40,403 nucleotides of DNA from a bacterium (GTDB taxonomy: Bacteria > Planctomycetota > Planctomycetia > Planctomycetales > Planctomycetaceae), in contig WGMU01000035.1 of the NCBI GenBank assembly GCA_016124895.1, positions 1 to 40,403 of the forward strand. Reading direction: 5' to 3'. Made by a program: the position numbers and the translations under genes. This document shows, piece after piece, positions 1 to 9,574 of the stretch (position 1 is its first letter; every line of letters begins with the position of its first letter). The notes under the pieces were generated by a model. The model was not told the DNA's origin. It saw nothing but the letters and a program-made list of their open reading frames with translations, and made no database searches.

Positions 1-1
1 G

Positions 2-154
2 CAACTCACAACAAGCCAGCAACCCCTCACGGCAAAAGAAATGGCCGCCCTGTTCTCCCGAGCGAAACCCGAACGAATCGAAGAACTCCTGCAATCACTG
101 GTCATCCTCGGCTCCGCCCGCGAGGTAGACGAAGGCCGCTACGTCGCCGCGTAG
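2..154 (+). CDS. C-terminal end of a gene; winged-helix-like tail, possibly of a DNA methyltransferase
   Basis: An open frame enters from the left edge and stops at TAG 152-154, giving 50 residues. The readable part (TAKEMAALFSRAKPERIEEL, then a short segment ending GRYVAA) has the helix-helix-strand pattern of a small winged helix. Similar tails occur, as far as I recall, at the C-termini of large Eco57I-like or N6-adenine DNA methyltransferases of restriction or defence loci. That is inference from memory, and no catalytic motif lies in the window. It belongs to the integrative element that ends at the tRNA gene at 6633-6705, so it may be cargo of that element. The frame is continuous and the ending is natural, so I think it is a real gene end. 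Confidence 0.5.
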   Translation, partial: QLTTSQQPLTAKEMAALFSRAKPERIEELLQSLVILGSAREVDEGRYVAA

Positions 155-812
155 CCGTGCCGCTGGCCGGGTCCTCTATCCTCGCGCCGGCAATCGCGGT
201 TTCCCCATCGCGGCAAACGCGCATCCAGGCCGTCTCGAAACTCACTTTCTTTCTTTCCTTTGCCGACTGAACAGCGACAGGGAGGGAGGCTACGACACTC
301 CCAGCCTCCCTTGTAGCTGAGTCAATACAGACACACTCGAATCAATCCGGTCACGGATGGGCAGGCTGATTGCCGCAGGGAGGGAGGGAGGCAACTTTCT
401 TTTTTCGCTGCGTACGAAGACGGTGCCATCCCTGAACTGCGCGTCACCCGCCCTCCCGGCAGGAGGACCCCGGCAATTCGGCACTGACCATGCACCCGCC
501 GTGACGCCGTCTCGCCACTCCGCCAGAGATGCGCGCCACGGGTCCTCCGCCGGCATTCAAACCGACGCGGTTTACCCATCGCGCCGGGCTCGCACGTCTG
601 GAGTTTTGAATTGGGGGCAGCAGCATCATGTTTCGTTTCAATCGATGACAAAGAGCCCCGCAAGCAGCCGTACTGATCTGTCTCCTACTGTTCCGCACGG
701 CAGCAGACGCGGCTAAGTTTGCAGTTCTAATCGACGCGAGCAACGTCGGGCGTGTTATCGCGTCCGGCCTGGACTCATCTGGCTGCCGTGGTGACGTACG
801 AGAGATCAGAGA
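155..812. other. Long intergenic region with a small hairpin and purine-rich repeats
   Basis: No convincing gene is visible in about 650 bases; the open frames here have arginine/serine-rich shadow composition. There is a CT-rich tract around 245-261. A hairpin has 9-bp arms AGGGAGGCT (283-291) and AGCCTCCCT (303-311). A second GGGAGG-rich run lies near 377-392. The hairpin could end transcription of the upstream gene, but no T-run follows it. Confidence 0.4.
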
Positions 813-2372
813 ATGCCTGCGGACGATCAGCCAATCTGGAACCGAGCGTATCGGCATCCTGTCGAAAGTGGCTCAACCGACGGGATGACCGTGATCGTTC
901 CGCGATGGAATAACGAATCCTTCGTGTGCCCGAAGCCGGACGCACCATATCCGACAACGACTGACGAGGTTTACCGCGAAGCTTCGGCAGTGTTGCTTGC
1001 GACGGCCCTTTGTGACGATTGGATCGAACGGCTCCGCACGGGCGACTTGCAGAAGTCCTGCGCAGGAGAAGGCCCCTGGTATCTGCTAAGTCTCTATTCC
1101 ACTCGACTCTGGTACTTCACGGACCCGACGCTCTTTCCGAATCGTTCTCCGTTTGAGTACAGGGGAACCTACATCGCGTCATTTCACAGACACATTGCTG
1201 AGTTCGGACACCAGCGATTTGATGCCGTGCTCTCGACAGTCCTGAGGAACAACGTCGAACTGAGGGCAGTCCATCCCGACCGGTATGCCACAAGCACCGT
1301 CGCCCGACAGTTCGATGCAGCGGTCGCCAGTGAAATCGACGAAGTCATCAATGCCTGGACGTTCTCCCCGATCCACTTTCGCGAGCTGTTCTCACTGCTT
1401 GAGGACGAATGGTCATCTCTGCGGCCTCAACAACCAGCAAAACGAAGACGGCAGGCGATCAACTGCGGAATGAGCTTCGCGTACTTCGACGTCGATCAGT
1501 CAGCCGTCGAAGACTGGCACTTCGACACCAGCATTCAAAAGTGGAAGTTTCGGATTCCGGATGGTGCGGGAAAGGGGCGCCCCGGCGCAGGAGCAGTCGA
1601 AGAACTGAGTCCCGCTCCGTCAGACGTAGCGTCGTTCGTTATTGAGTTCAGCAACCTGATGCGGGCGATGTGCTGGCTGGATGCGTTTGCCGAAAATCCG
1701 ACGCAGAAAAGTGAGCGGACCTCGCTCCATGCTTGTGAACTCCCCTTCGGTAGCAGCCGCGAACGTGCCATCCGTCACTTCGCTTACCGCTACTCGCGAG
1801 TTGCCTTTCACTGTGCTTACTCGCTGCGTCAGTCACTGTTTGGTGAGCAGATGGTGCCACACAACGGCAGGCAGTATGAGTCCTGGCACGAAGCATTCCT
1901 GGATGAATGCGGCGAGCGGTTCAGACAACTTCAGCCCGCCTTGAATGGGGCACGCATTGTCGACCTGACCGACGTTGAAACACTACGCAGTTTCGCGTCA
2001 CGAGCCGATGAACGCTTCCGCGAACTGGCTGTCGACTGGCCGGTTGAACGGTTCGACTGGGAGGAAACACTGAGAATCCTGAACCGCGAGGCAGTTGTTG
2101 CGCAACGAGGCGAAGCGGTTCAGAATCGCGACGAACTGGCCGCAGACTTCCAGGTTGGAGGGGAGTGGCTGACCGTCGCGAAGTGCCGCGACATCTGGGG
2201 CTACAATCGCAAGACCTTGTCGAGATGGGCAACGAAAAAATGTCCGTGGCTCAATGATCGCCTTCTCCGAAGAATGCGATTTCCTCCAAGCCAGCCGAAC
2301 TGGTGCTATCACCGGATTGACCTGGAAGACATCCGAGAGACAAAGGACTCGGCAGAGAGACGCACGGACTGA
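813..2372 (+). CDS. Unrecognised 519-aa protein with a C-terminal HTH-like segment
   Basis: I do not recognise this family. The protein has no signal peptide and no clear membrane segment. It is rich in Trp, Arg and aromatic residues across residues 40-400 and looks like a cytosolic helical protein. The last 60 residues (LTVAKCRDIWGYNRKTLSRW, then a Trp/Arg-rich stretch with a Tyr-His-Arg-Ile-Asp turn) resemble an excisionase/MerR-type helix-turn-helix with a wing, so DNA binding is plausible. An internal ATG at about residue 25 is an alternative start. The TGA stop lies inside the palindrome TGAGACGGTCTCA (2370-2382). The gene precedes an HTH gene and a primase-helicase in the same orientation, so it is probably part of the replication or control module of the integrative element. 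Confidence 0.65.
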   Translation: MPADDQPIWNRAYRHPVESGSTDGMTVIVPRWNNESFVCPKPDAPYPTTTDEVYREASAVLLATALCDDWIERLRTGDLQKSCAGEGPWYLLSLYSTRLWYFTDPTLFPNRSPFEYRGTYIASFHRHIAEFGHQRFDAVLSTVLRNNVELRAVHPDRYATSTVARQFDAAVASEIDEVINAWTFSPIHFRELFSLLEDEWSSLRPQQPAKRRRQAINCGMSFAYFDVDQSAVEDWHFDTSIQKWKFRIPDGAGKGRPGAGAVEELSPAPSDVASFVIEFSNLMRAMCWLDAFAENPTQKSERTSLHACELPFGSSRERAIRHFAYRYSRVAFHCAYSLRQSLFGEQMVPHNGRQYESWHEAFLDECGERFRQLQPALNGARIVDLTDVETLRSFASRADERFRELAVDWPVERFDWEETLRILNREAVVAQRGEAVQNRDELAADFQVGGEWLTVAKCRDIWGYNRKTLSRWATKKCPWLNDRLLRRMRFPPSQPNWCYHRIDLEDIRETKDSAERRTD

Positions 2373-2382
2373 GACGGTCTCA
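2370..2382. promoter_or_regulatory. Operator-like palindrome, copy 1 (TGAGACNGTCTCA)
   Basis: TGAGACGGTCTCA is a perfect 6+1+6 palindrome and overlaps the stop codon of the upstream gene. The same 13-mer, differing only in its central base, recurs at 2479-2491. Two copies in the space leading to a small HTH gene suggest binding sites for a dimeric regulator encoded by the element. This is inference from the sequence pattern only. Confidence 0.5.
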
Positions 2383-2470
2383 CGAAGGCAGCAATTTCGG
2401 CGGTGCTGGAAAACTCTAGCCCGCACTTTTCCCCGCGAGTCAGTACGAAATCGGCACAGTAAGACTGAGA

Positions 2471-2499
2471 TTCTTCCGTGAGACAGTCTCACGGAAGAA
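2471..2499. promoter_or_regulatory. 29-bp perfect palindrome containing operator copy 2
   Basis: Arms TTCTTCCGTGAGAC (2471-2484) and GTCTCACGGAAGAA (2486-2499) are exact inverse complements around one central A. The core TGAGACAGTCTCA (2479-2491) repeats the palindrome at 2370-2382. Neither strand shows a T-run after it and the spacer is only one base, so it fits a protein-binding site better than a terminator. It lies about 80 bp before the start of the small HTH gene at 2580. Confidence 0.55.
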
Positions 2500-2579
2500 A
2501 ACGTGCCGTACATCTCCCGCCCGTTGGCAGCCCTTTGTCGAGCTGCCGTGAACGGAGTTCGAGATTGGGAGATTTGAAG

Positions 2580-2786
2580 ATGGTTGCAACTGCAACACCC
2601 ACTGATGACCGCAAGCGACTGGCGGTCACGTATCGCGAGGCCGGGGACGCGTTGGGCGTCTGCGAGCGCATCGTCTGGCAACTGGTTAAAGACGGCGAAT
2701 TGAAGGCCGTCCGCTTTGGGCGGGCGGTTCGCATCCCGGTTGCCGAGCTGGAGCGGTTCATCGCGGACCGCACGGCCAATGCTTGA
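2580..2786 (+). CDS. Excisionase-family helix-turn-helix protein (68 aa)
   Basis: The small protein MVATATPTDDRKRLAVTYRE onward has the classic excisionase/AlpA-like layout: an HTH (YREAGDALGVCERIVWQLV) followed by a wing in which KAVRFGRAVRIPVAEL recognises DNA, then a short helix. Such proteins act as recombination directionality factors or as transcription regulators in prophages and integrative elements. I chose ATG 2580 because the conserved domain begins just after it; the frame stays open upstream to 2478 but that part is not domain-like. It follows the two TGAGACNGTCTCA palindromes, which it may bind, and lies just before the primase-helicase gene. With an integrase downstream, a role as excisionase is reasonable but not proven. 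Confidence 0.75.
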   Translation: MVATATPTDDRKRLAVTYREAGDALGVCERIVWQLVKDGELKAVRFGRAVRIPVAELERFIADRTANA

Positions 2787-2863
2787 CAACATCGCCACAC
2801 GGCGGGCCGGCAAGGATTTCCGGCCTCGCCGTGGCCGTCGAGTCCGCTCCGCGTAAACGCACA

Positions 2864-2913
2864 CAGGCGGCAGGCTCGACGTTTCCGCCAAACCTGCCGC
2901 CTGCATTTCTCTT
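2864..2913 (+). terminator. Hairpin in the leader of the primase-helicase gene (terminator or attenuator)
   Basis: An 11-bp perfect stem, CAGGCGGCAGG (2864-2874) and CCTGCCGCCTG (2893-2903), with an 18-nt loop, is followed by the pyrimidine-rich CATTTCTCTT. It lies between the small HTH gene (stop 2786) and the preferred primase start (2978). It could end the HTH transcript or limit read-through into the primase gene. Confidence 0.45.
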
Positions 2914-2977
2914 ACCCGTCACTCTGACCGCAACGCCGGACAAGCACCTGCGGTCACAGCATGAAAGGGATGCCGTC

Positions 2978-5110
2978 ATGGTATCCAAACGGAACCACAA
3001 GGAGGAGACCGAACGTCGGTCTTTTACAGAAACACCGTCAACGTCGAGAACACCAGGCAGGCCGCCAATCGAAAACGTGCTCGATGCGTTGAGGACGGCG
3101 ACCGGACGCGAGCCGATCAAAGCCGGAGACGGCTGGAAAGCCTGCTGTCCGGCTCACGACGACCACAACCCGAGCCTGTCCGTCTCGGAAGGCGACGATG
3201 GCCGCGTGCTGCTGAACTGCCTGGCTGGCTGCTGCATCGACGACGTGCTCGCCGCTGCCCGGCTGGAGAAACGTGATCTGTTTCCCGAGTCGAGCGGCTG
3301 CCGCTCGGCAGGCATCCCGGCGAAGTCGAGCACTCGACAGGCGGGGACTCGGACACCGAAACCAGCAAAGGCTGCCGGACCGGTCTGGCCGTCGAGTTCT
3401 GCGGCAATCGCGGAGCTGGAAAGGCAACGCGGACCCCGTGCGGCTGCCTGGACGTATCGCGACGCGGACGGCGAACCGGTCGGGACCGTCGTTCGCTGGG
3501 ATCTGGCAGACGGCGGGAAAGACATCCGCCCGCTGCGACGCGGTGACGATGGCTGGTCGCTTGGGACACTGCCGGAACCGCGACCGCTCTACTGGCTGCC
3601 GGACATCATCAACGCGGACGTCGTGTACGTCGTCGAGGGTGAGAAGGCCGCCGACGCTATGCGGTCAATCGGTCTGACGGCGACAACTTCGCAGGGCGGC
3701 AGCAACGCCGCTCACAAGTCGGACTGGTCACCGCTGTCCGGCAAGACGGTCGTGATCATCCCCGACAATGACGAGCCGGGCCGGAAGTACGCCGCAACCG
3801 TGGCCAGCATCCTGTCACAACTCGACCCGCCTGCCGTGGTCTACATCGTCGATCTGGCTGACGACTGGCCGGAGCTGCCGGACAAGGGCGACGCCGATGA
3901 TTGGTGCGAGCACTTCGACAGCGTCGAACCGGAAGTTCTCCGGGAACGCATCGAGGCACTGGCCGCGACCGTCGAGCCGTGGGAACCCGCGACGAACTCG
4001 GAACCGGGTCCAAGAGCCCGACCGACTCGCCGCGCGATTCTGCAACGCTTCTCGGACATCGAACCCGAGACACTTCGCTGGTTGTGGGCAGGCCGGATTC
4101 CGTCCGGGATGCTGACGGTGATTTCCGGCAACCCTGCCGCCGGGAAGTCATTCATCATCGCGGACATCGTCGCGCGAGTGACGACCGGCAGGCCGTGGCC
4201 GGATGACTCCGCCAACGATGACGGGCCGGGAGACGTTGTGCTCGTCAACGTCGAGGATGCGGTTTCCGTCGTGCAGCGTCCGCGACTGGACGCCGCCGAT
4301 GCCGACGTTACGCGAGTCCGCCGGATCGATCGCGTCGAGCTGACCAATGGCGACGACGTCGTCGAGTCCCGGACGTTCTCGATTGCCGACGCTGCCGAAG
4401 TCCTGCGGAGCGCCGTCGAGCAACTCGACCGACCCCGGCTGATCGTGCTCGACCCACTGGCAGCGTTCCTGGCCGGAGTCCGCTCGAACGATCAGGGCGA
4501 CATCCGGGCCGCATTCTCGCCGCTGGTCCAACTGGCCGAAGACTTCGACGTGGCCATTGTGTTTGTGCATCACAACCGCAAAGGCACCGGCAGCCATCCG
4601 TCGGAACGTCTGGCCGGCAGTCTGCAGATCGGCGCGACCGTCCGGCAGAGCTGGGAAGTCGTCGGCGATCCTGACGACGAAGGCCGCCGACTGTTCCTGC
4701 CGGGCAAGAATTCCAACGCCCGCGACCGGGGCGGGCTGGCGTTCCAGATCGTCGATTCCGACATCCCGCTATCGGACACTGGCGACTTCGTCGGACGTGT
4801 CGAGTGGCAACCCGGCAGCGTCGACCCGACCGCCGACCAGGTCGCGTTTCAGGCCATCGACGAAGAATCCCGCGATCCGTGGCCGATTGAGTGGCTGAGC
4901 GACTATCTGAGCGACGGGGCGAAACCTGTTCGAGACGTGCAGACGGCAGCAAAGGCCGTGCTTGTGTCGGAAAAGCAACTCCGCACGGCACGCGGACGTC
5001 TGAAGATCACGACGCGGAAGTCGGACTTCAAAGGTGGCTGGATCTGGGAGCTGCCCGACGACGCTGCCGGATCGAATGAAACGGCTGTAACTCCGCCCGA
5101 TGCTGCCTGA
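2978..5110 (+). CDS. CHC2 zinc-finger / TOPRIM primase fused to a RepA-type helicase
   Basis: This 710-aa replication protein makes primers and probably unwinds DNA for the element. Counting from ATG 2978: a CHC2-type zinc finger with C57/H60 and C81/C85, a TOPRIM domain with E220 in VEGEKAAD and the acidic pair in PDNDEPG (263-265), then a RecA-fold ATPase with Walker A GNPAAGKS (384-391), Walker B LIVLD (488-492) and a His-His motif near 531. A small winged-helix-like C-terminus follows. This order is typical of primase-helicases of plasmids, phage satellites and integrative elements. ATG 2978 has AAAGGG about 8 nt upstream; an in-frame TTG at 2783 would add 65 non-domain residues that cover the hairpin at 2864-2903, so I reject that longer start. 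The integrase follows about 190 bp downstream. Confidence 0.88.
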   Translation: MVSKRNHKEETERRSFTETPSTSRTPGRPPIENVLDALRTATGREPIKAGDGWKACCPAHDDHNPSLSVSEGDDGRVLLNCLAGCCIDDVLAAARLEKRDLFPESSGCRSAGIPAKSSTRQAGTRTPKPAKAAGPVWPSSSAAIAELERQRGPRAAAWTYRDADGEPVGTVVRWDLADGGKDIRPLRRGDDGWSLGTLPEPRPLYWLPDIINADVVYVVEGEKAADAMRSIGLTATTSQGGSNAAHKSDWSPLSGKTVVIIPDNDEPGRKYAATVASILSQLDPPAVVYIVDLADDWPELPDKGDADDWCEHFDSVEPEVLRERIEALAATVEPWEPATNSEPGPRARPTRRAILQRFSDIEPETLRWLWAGRIPSGMLTVISGNPAAGKSFIIADIVARVTTGRPWPDDSANDDGPGDVVLVNVEDAVSVVQRPRLDAADADVTRVRRIDRVELTNGDDVVESRTFSIADAAEVLRSAVEQLDRPRLIVLDPLAAFLAGVRSNDQGDIRAAFSPLVQLAEDFDVAIVFVHHNRKGTGSHPSERLAGSLQIGATVRQSWEVVGDPDDEGRRLFLPGKNSNARDRGGLAFQIVDSDIPLSDTGDFVGRVEWQPGSVDPTADQVAFQAIDEESRDPWPIEWLSDYLSDGAKPVRDVQTAAKAVLVSEKQLRTARGRLKITTRKSDFKGGWIWELPDDAAGSNETAVTPPDAA

Positions 5111-5127
5111 CGACCGGCAGCCGCTGC

Positions 5128-5200
5128 CGAAGATGCCCAAGGCGCCCTGACTCCGGGTGTGGGCATCTTGGGCACCTTCGCCCGCTGCGGGGCATCTTCG
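5128..5200. repeat. Cluster of four 11-bp iteron-like repeats (CGAAGATGCCC)
   Basis: One copy lies on + (CGAAGATGCCC, 5128-5138) and three on - : 5161-5171 (CCAAGATGCCC), 5170-5180 (CGAAGGTGCCC) and 5190-5200 (CGAAGATGCCC). The first two face each other and give a 10-bp inverted repeat, AAGATGCCCA (5130-5139) with TGGGCATCTT (5160-5169). Sitting just after a primase-helicase gene and before the integrase, they could be an origin (iterons), integrase/excisionase arm sites or a regulatory array. Confidence 0.5.
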
Positions 5201-5249
5201 CCAAAAGATTCCCCGTGGCGGTCCTCACTCCCCCTGACTATCCTGGCCC

Positions 5250-5280
5250 GCACTGTGCCGCACCAAGCACTGTGCCGCAC
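5250..5280 (+). repeat. 14-bp direct repeat before the integrase start
   Basis: GCACTGTGCCGCAC occurs at 5250-5263 and again at 5267-5280, a 17-bp period, ending 23 bp before the integrase ATG. Tandem copies this close to an integrase start suggest integrase arm-type sites or an operator controlling int. The function is inferred. Confidence 0.5.
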
Positions 5281-5303
5281 GCAACAGAAAAGGAACGCCA
5301 ACG

Positions 5304-6705
<1,402 letters not shown>

Positions 6706-7151
6706 GGGTTGAAGCTATCGGGCGTTTTATCGGGCGCGGGTGGGTTGATCAACTCAAAAGGAATCTGGCACAGCCGTTCGATGAGGAGTGGGGGCGAAAT
6801 GGTGTCGGTCGTGTCGAATCGTCGGCGCGACGTTGGCGGGCACTCTCTGTGCTGGACTGGAGACGGCGGCCTTCGCGACTGCTCATGCCTTGTGGCCGAC
6901 TCTCATTGAGGTCGAGCGGTGCAGGGGGGTGGGCAACCTGTTGATCACTATGGTTCTGCAACAGGTCTGGTGCCGTTTGCCCGAGGATTGGGCAGATGTC
7001 AGAATCCGCGACCTTTGACCGACAGGTGATTTGATCGATTGGCAGATTGTCAGTGAGTGACGAACTGCTGACTGACGAAGGGCTCGTCGAGTGGTGGACG
7101 CCTGAGGTATCGACACTCGATGACGGCAACTCGAACCAGGAAAGCAACGCA
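6706..7151. other. Intergenic region between tRNA-Val and the dipeptidase gene
   Basis: Apart from the tRNA promoter I see no gene in about 445 bases. The open frame at 6709-6909 has no family features. The frame of the dipeptidase is open back to 7047, but residues encoded before ATG 7152 do not look like the family N-terminus. Confidence 0.4.
6724..6752 (-). promoter_or_regulatory. Probable sigma-70-type promoter of tRNA-Val
   Basis: On the minus strand TTGATC (6752-6747) and TAAAAC (6729-6724) are separated by exactly 17 nt, and the tRNA 5' end is 18 nt further on. Each box matches the consensus at 4 of 6 positions. Confidence 0.5.
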
Positions 7152-8225
7152 ATGAGAAAGCTGATCTTTGATGCGCATCTTGATATGTCGTGGAATGCGA
7201 TTGAGTGGAACCGCGACCTGATGCTCCCTGTCAGTGAAATTCGAAAGTTCGAGAGTCAGTTTGAGAACATCGTCCCCGGTGACCCCACGGTGTCGTGGCA
7301 CGCGCTGCGGCGGGGGCGGGTCGGAATGACGATCTCGACGCTGCTGCCGCGGTTGCATCGCAAGGACGGGGCGCTGACGCATTATCAGTCGCGTGAGGCG
7401 GCGTATGGCTGCTGCATGGGACAGCTTGCCTATTACCAGGCGATGGTGAAACGCGGTGTGCTGCGGGAGATTCCAGACGCGGCTGCTCTGAACGAGCACG
7501 TGGCGGCGTGGGAGGCAGACGAATCAGAAGACTCCAGCGAGCTGCCAATCGGGTTCATTCTGAGCATGGAGGGCAGCCCGTCGATTCTCTCGCCAGGACA
7601 GATCAGTGAATGGTACGAGGCTGGCCTGCGGATTCTGGGGCCGGCTCATTACGGGCCAGGGCCGTACTGCATGGGGACAGGCAGCGAAGGCGGGCTGAAG
7701 AAAGAAGGTCCGGCGCTGCTGCGCGAGATGGATCGTGTCGGGATGCTGCTCGACGTGACTCACCTGGCTGATCAGTCATTCTGGGAAGCACTCGACGTCT
7801 ATCAGGGGCCGGTGCTGGCGAGTCATCACAACTGCCGTGCCTTAGTGCCGGGCGATCGGCAGCTCGATGACGACCAGATCAAGGAACTCATCAAACGGGA
7901 CGCGATCATCGGAGCAGCCTTTGATAACTGGATGATCAAGCCGGGCTGGATTCGCTTTGTGAGCGATCCGCAGACGGTCTGCATGGCGGACATCGTCGAT
8001 CATATCGACCATATCTGTCAGCTCGCAGGAACGACGAAACACTGCGGTCTGGGTACGGACCTCGATGGCGGTTTCGGCAAGGAGCAGTGCCCGTACGATC
8101 TCGACACAATCGCCGATCTGCAGAACATGGCTGGCCTGCTGTCAGAGCGCGGCTATAGCGATGCCGACATCGAAGGCATCATGTACCGCAACTGGGTCGA
8201 CTTCTTCCGCCGGGTGTGGAGCTGA
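7152..8225 (+). CDS. Membrane dipeptidase family protein (peptidase M19)
   Basis: This 357-aa zinc-dependent dipeptidase-like TIM-barrel protein hydrolyses dipeptides or related amide substrates. The M19 metal ligands are present: H9 and D11 in FDAHLDMSW, E140 in LSMEGSPS, H204 in DVTH, the paired His in SHHNCR (225-226), and D303 in GTDLDGGFG. I chose ATG 7152 because the HxD motif should sit a few residues from the N-terminus and AGGAAAG precedes it at suitable spacing. The in-frame codon at 7047 would add 35 unrelated residues. No signal peptide is seen, so the enzyme is probably cytoplasmic. It stands alone, ahead of trpS by 138 bp that hold a strong hairpin. Confidence 0.9.
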   Translation: MRKLIFDAHLDMSWNAIEWNRDLMLPVSEIRKFESQFENIVPGDPTVSWHALRRGRVGMTISTLLPRLHRKDGALTHYQSREAAYGCCMGQLAYYQAMVKRGVLREIPDAAALNEHVAAWEADESEDSSELPIGFILSMEGSPSILSPGQISEWYEAGLRILGPAHYGPGPYCMGTGSEGGLKKEGPALLREMDRVGMLLDVTHLADQSFWEALDVYQGPVLASHHNCRALVPGDRQLDDDQIKELIKRDAIIGAAFDNWMIKPGWIRFVSDPQTVCMADIVDHIDHICQLAGTTKHCGLGTDLDGGFGKEQCPYDLDTIADLQNMAGLLSERGYSDADIEGIMYRNWVDFFRRVWS

Positions 8226-8235
8226 TCTGACCTGG

Positions 8236-8302
8236 TGTGTGCCACTGGTTCTGCCAGTGAATCAGAGCCGGGGCTCAGCACTGGCGGAGCCTGTGGCACA
8301 CA
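8236..8302 (+). repeat. REP-like extragenic hairpin between dipeptidase and trpS
   Basis: Two 24-nt arms (8236-8259 beginning TGTGTGCCACTGG, and 8279-8302 ending GGCACACA) pair along their whole length with one mismatch and two G-T wobbles, around a 19-nt loop. There is no T-run after it. Compensatory wobbles rather than random decay suggest an RNA structure or a mobile palindromic repeat. It could also end the dipeptidase transcript or shape the trpS leader. Confidence 0.6.
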
Positions 8303-8363
8303 GGTTTGCGTCCCGGCTATTGGAATACTGCGTAGAACTGACGACAACACTGGATTCTGACTG

Positions 8364-9338
8364 ATGAAGATTCTCTCCGGCATTCAGCCGACTGGACGCT
8401 TTCACTGGGGCAATTACTTCGGAGCGATCCGGCAGTACATTGATCTGCAGGACAACGAGCAGGCGTTTTACTTCATCGCGGATTACCACGCGCTGACGAC
8501 CGTGCGCGAGCCGGAAACGCTGCGTGGCTACGTCCGCGACGCGGCGCTCGACCTGCTGGCGCTGGGACTCGATCCGGCGAAAGCGACGCTGTTCCGGCAG
8601 TCGGATGTCCCGGAAGTCACCGAGCTGACCTGGCTGCTGATGACGCTGACGCAGATGCACCTGCTCGAAAAGTGTCACGCTTACAAAGATAAGAAGGCGA
8701 AGGGACTGGCGGCCGACGCGGGACTCTTTACCTATCCGGTGCTGATGGCGGCCGACATTCTGCTGTATGACAGCGACGTCGTCCCGGTCGGGCTCGACCA
8801 GGTGCAGCACATCGAAGTGACACGCGACATCGCGGCCCGGTTCAACAACATGTACGGTGTCGAAGCTCTAAAGCTGCCGGATGCGAAAGTCGTCGAGTCG
8901 GCCGCCAAGGTGCCGGGTATCGACGGCGAGAAGATGTCGAAGAGCTACAACAATACGATCGAGCTGTTCGAGACGCCGAAGCGGACGAAGAAGAAGGTCA
9001 ACTCGATCAAGACAGACTCGAAGACCGTCGAGGAACCCAAGGATCCGGAAACGTGTTCGGTCTTCACGCTCTATAAACTGTTCGCGACACAGGAGCAGCA
9101 GGACGCTCTGACCGAACGTTACCGAGCGGGCGGGATGGGCTACGGCGAAGCGAAAGGGGCTCTGTACGAAGCCGCGATGGAACACTTCGCCGAGGCGCGC
9201 GAACGTCGCGAGAAGCTCGAACAGGATCCGAGCACGGTTGAAGACATCCTGCGGGCCGGCGCAACTAAAGCACGGGAAGTCGGCCGGGAAGTGCTCGATC
9301 GCTGCCGCGCGGCCTGCGGGCTGACGGCAACGTTCTGA
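8364..9338 (+). CDS. trpS: Tryptophanyl-tRNA synthetase
   Basis: This 324-aa class I aminoacyl-tRNA synthetase charges tRNA-Trp with tryptophan in the cytoplasm. The N-terminus [20 protein letters not shown] has the TrpRS signature with the HIGH-equivalent HWGN (14-17). The second class I signature GEKMSKS ends at about residue 194. The tryptophan-site region with YHALTT (41-46) and the dimer-interface motif following [11 protein letters not shown] (141-151) are also typical. Length is normal for bacterial TrpRS. It is monocistronic here, with the hairpin at 8236-8302 in its leader region. Confidence 0.97.
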   Translation: MKILSGIQPTGRFHWGNYFGAIRQYIDLQDNEQAFYFIADYHALTTVREPETLRGYVRDAALDLLALGLDPAKATLFRQSDVPEVTELTWLLMTLTQMHLLEKCHAYKDKKAKGLAADAGLFTYPVLMAADILLYDSDVVPVGLDQVQHIEVTRDIAARFNNMYGVEALKLPDAKVVESAAKVPGIDGEKMSKSYNNTIELFETPKRTKKKVNSIKTDSKTVEEPKDPETCSVFTLYKLFATQEQQDALTERYRAGGMGYGEAKGALYEAAMEHFAEARERREKLEQDPSTVEDILRAGATKAREVGREVLDRCRAACGLTATF

Positions 9339-9574
9339 AACCTGACGCAACCGCGTGCGTACAGTCCTGCGTTTCAATGAATGCCGCAGTTGAACAGCGT
9401 CACTTTCGGATGCCGTACCAGCACGAAGCGCAAGTACGTGAATTCCTTGCGTCACAGATACACTCGCTTGCGCGTCGTGCTTGTATCCAGGGGTTTTGCC
9501 GACGCGGCGCTGTCGCAGCCGAAACGGTGGTTTCTGAGGCAGGCTGGATGCCTGGCCCGCGTTGCAACTGACGG

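Noticed and set aside
357-716. Open frame of 119 codons in the left intergenic region
   Set aside because: Shadow-like composition, no ribosome site and no recognisable pattern.
1998-2906. 302-codon minus-strand frame across the HTH gene
   Set aside because: It covers the opposite strand of two plausible plus-strand genes and the palindromes and has no domain features.
2783-2977. TTG-initiated N-terminal extension of the primase-helicase
   Set aside because: The added 65 residues are not domain-like and cover an 11-bp hairpin. ATG 2978 has a good ribosome site and directly precedes the CHC2 domain.
5130-5169. Inverted repeat AAGATGCCCA/TGGGCATCTT as a terminator of the primase gene
   Set aside because: No T-run follows, and the arms are members of a four-copy repeat cluster, so a protein-binding array is the better reading.
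4-5300. CRISPR array
   Set aside because: The repeats in the element are short and irregularly spaced with no unique equal-length spacers, and no cas gene is present.
9377-9571. Possible 64-aa gene between trpS and the cyclo-ligase
   Set aside because: No ribosome site, no motif, and several competing frames in the same stretch.
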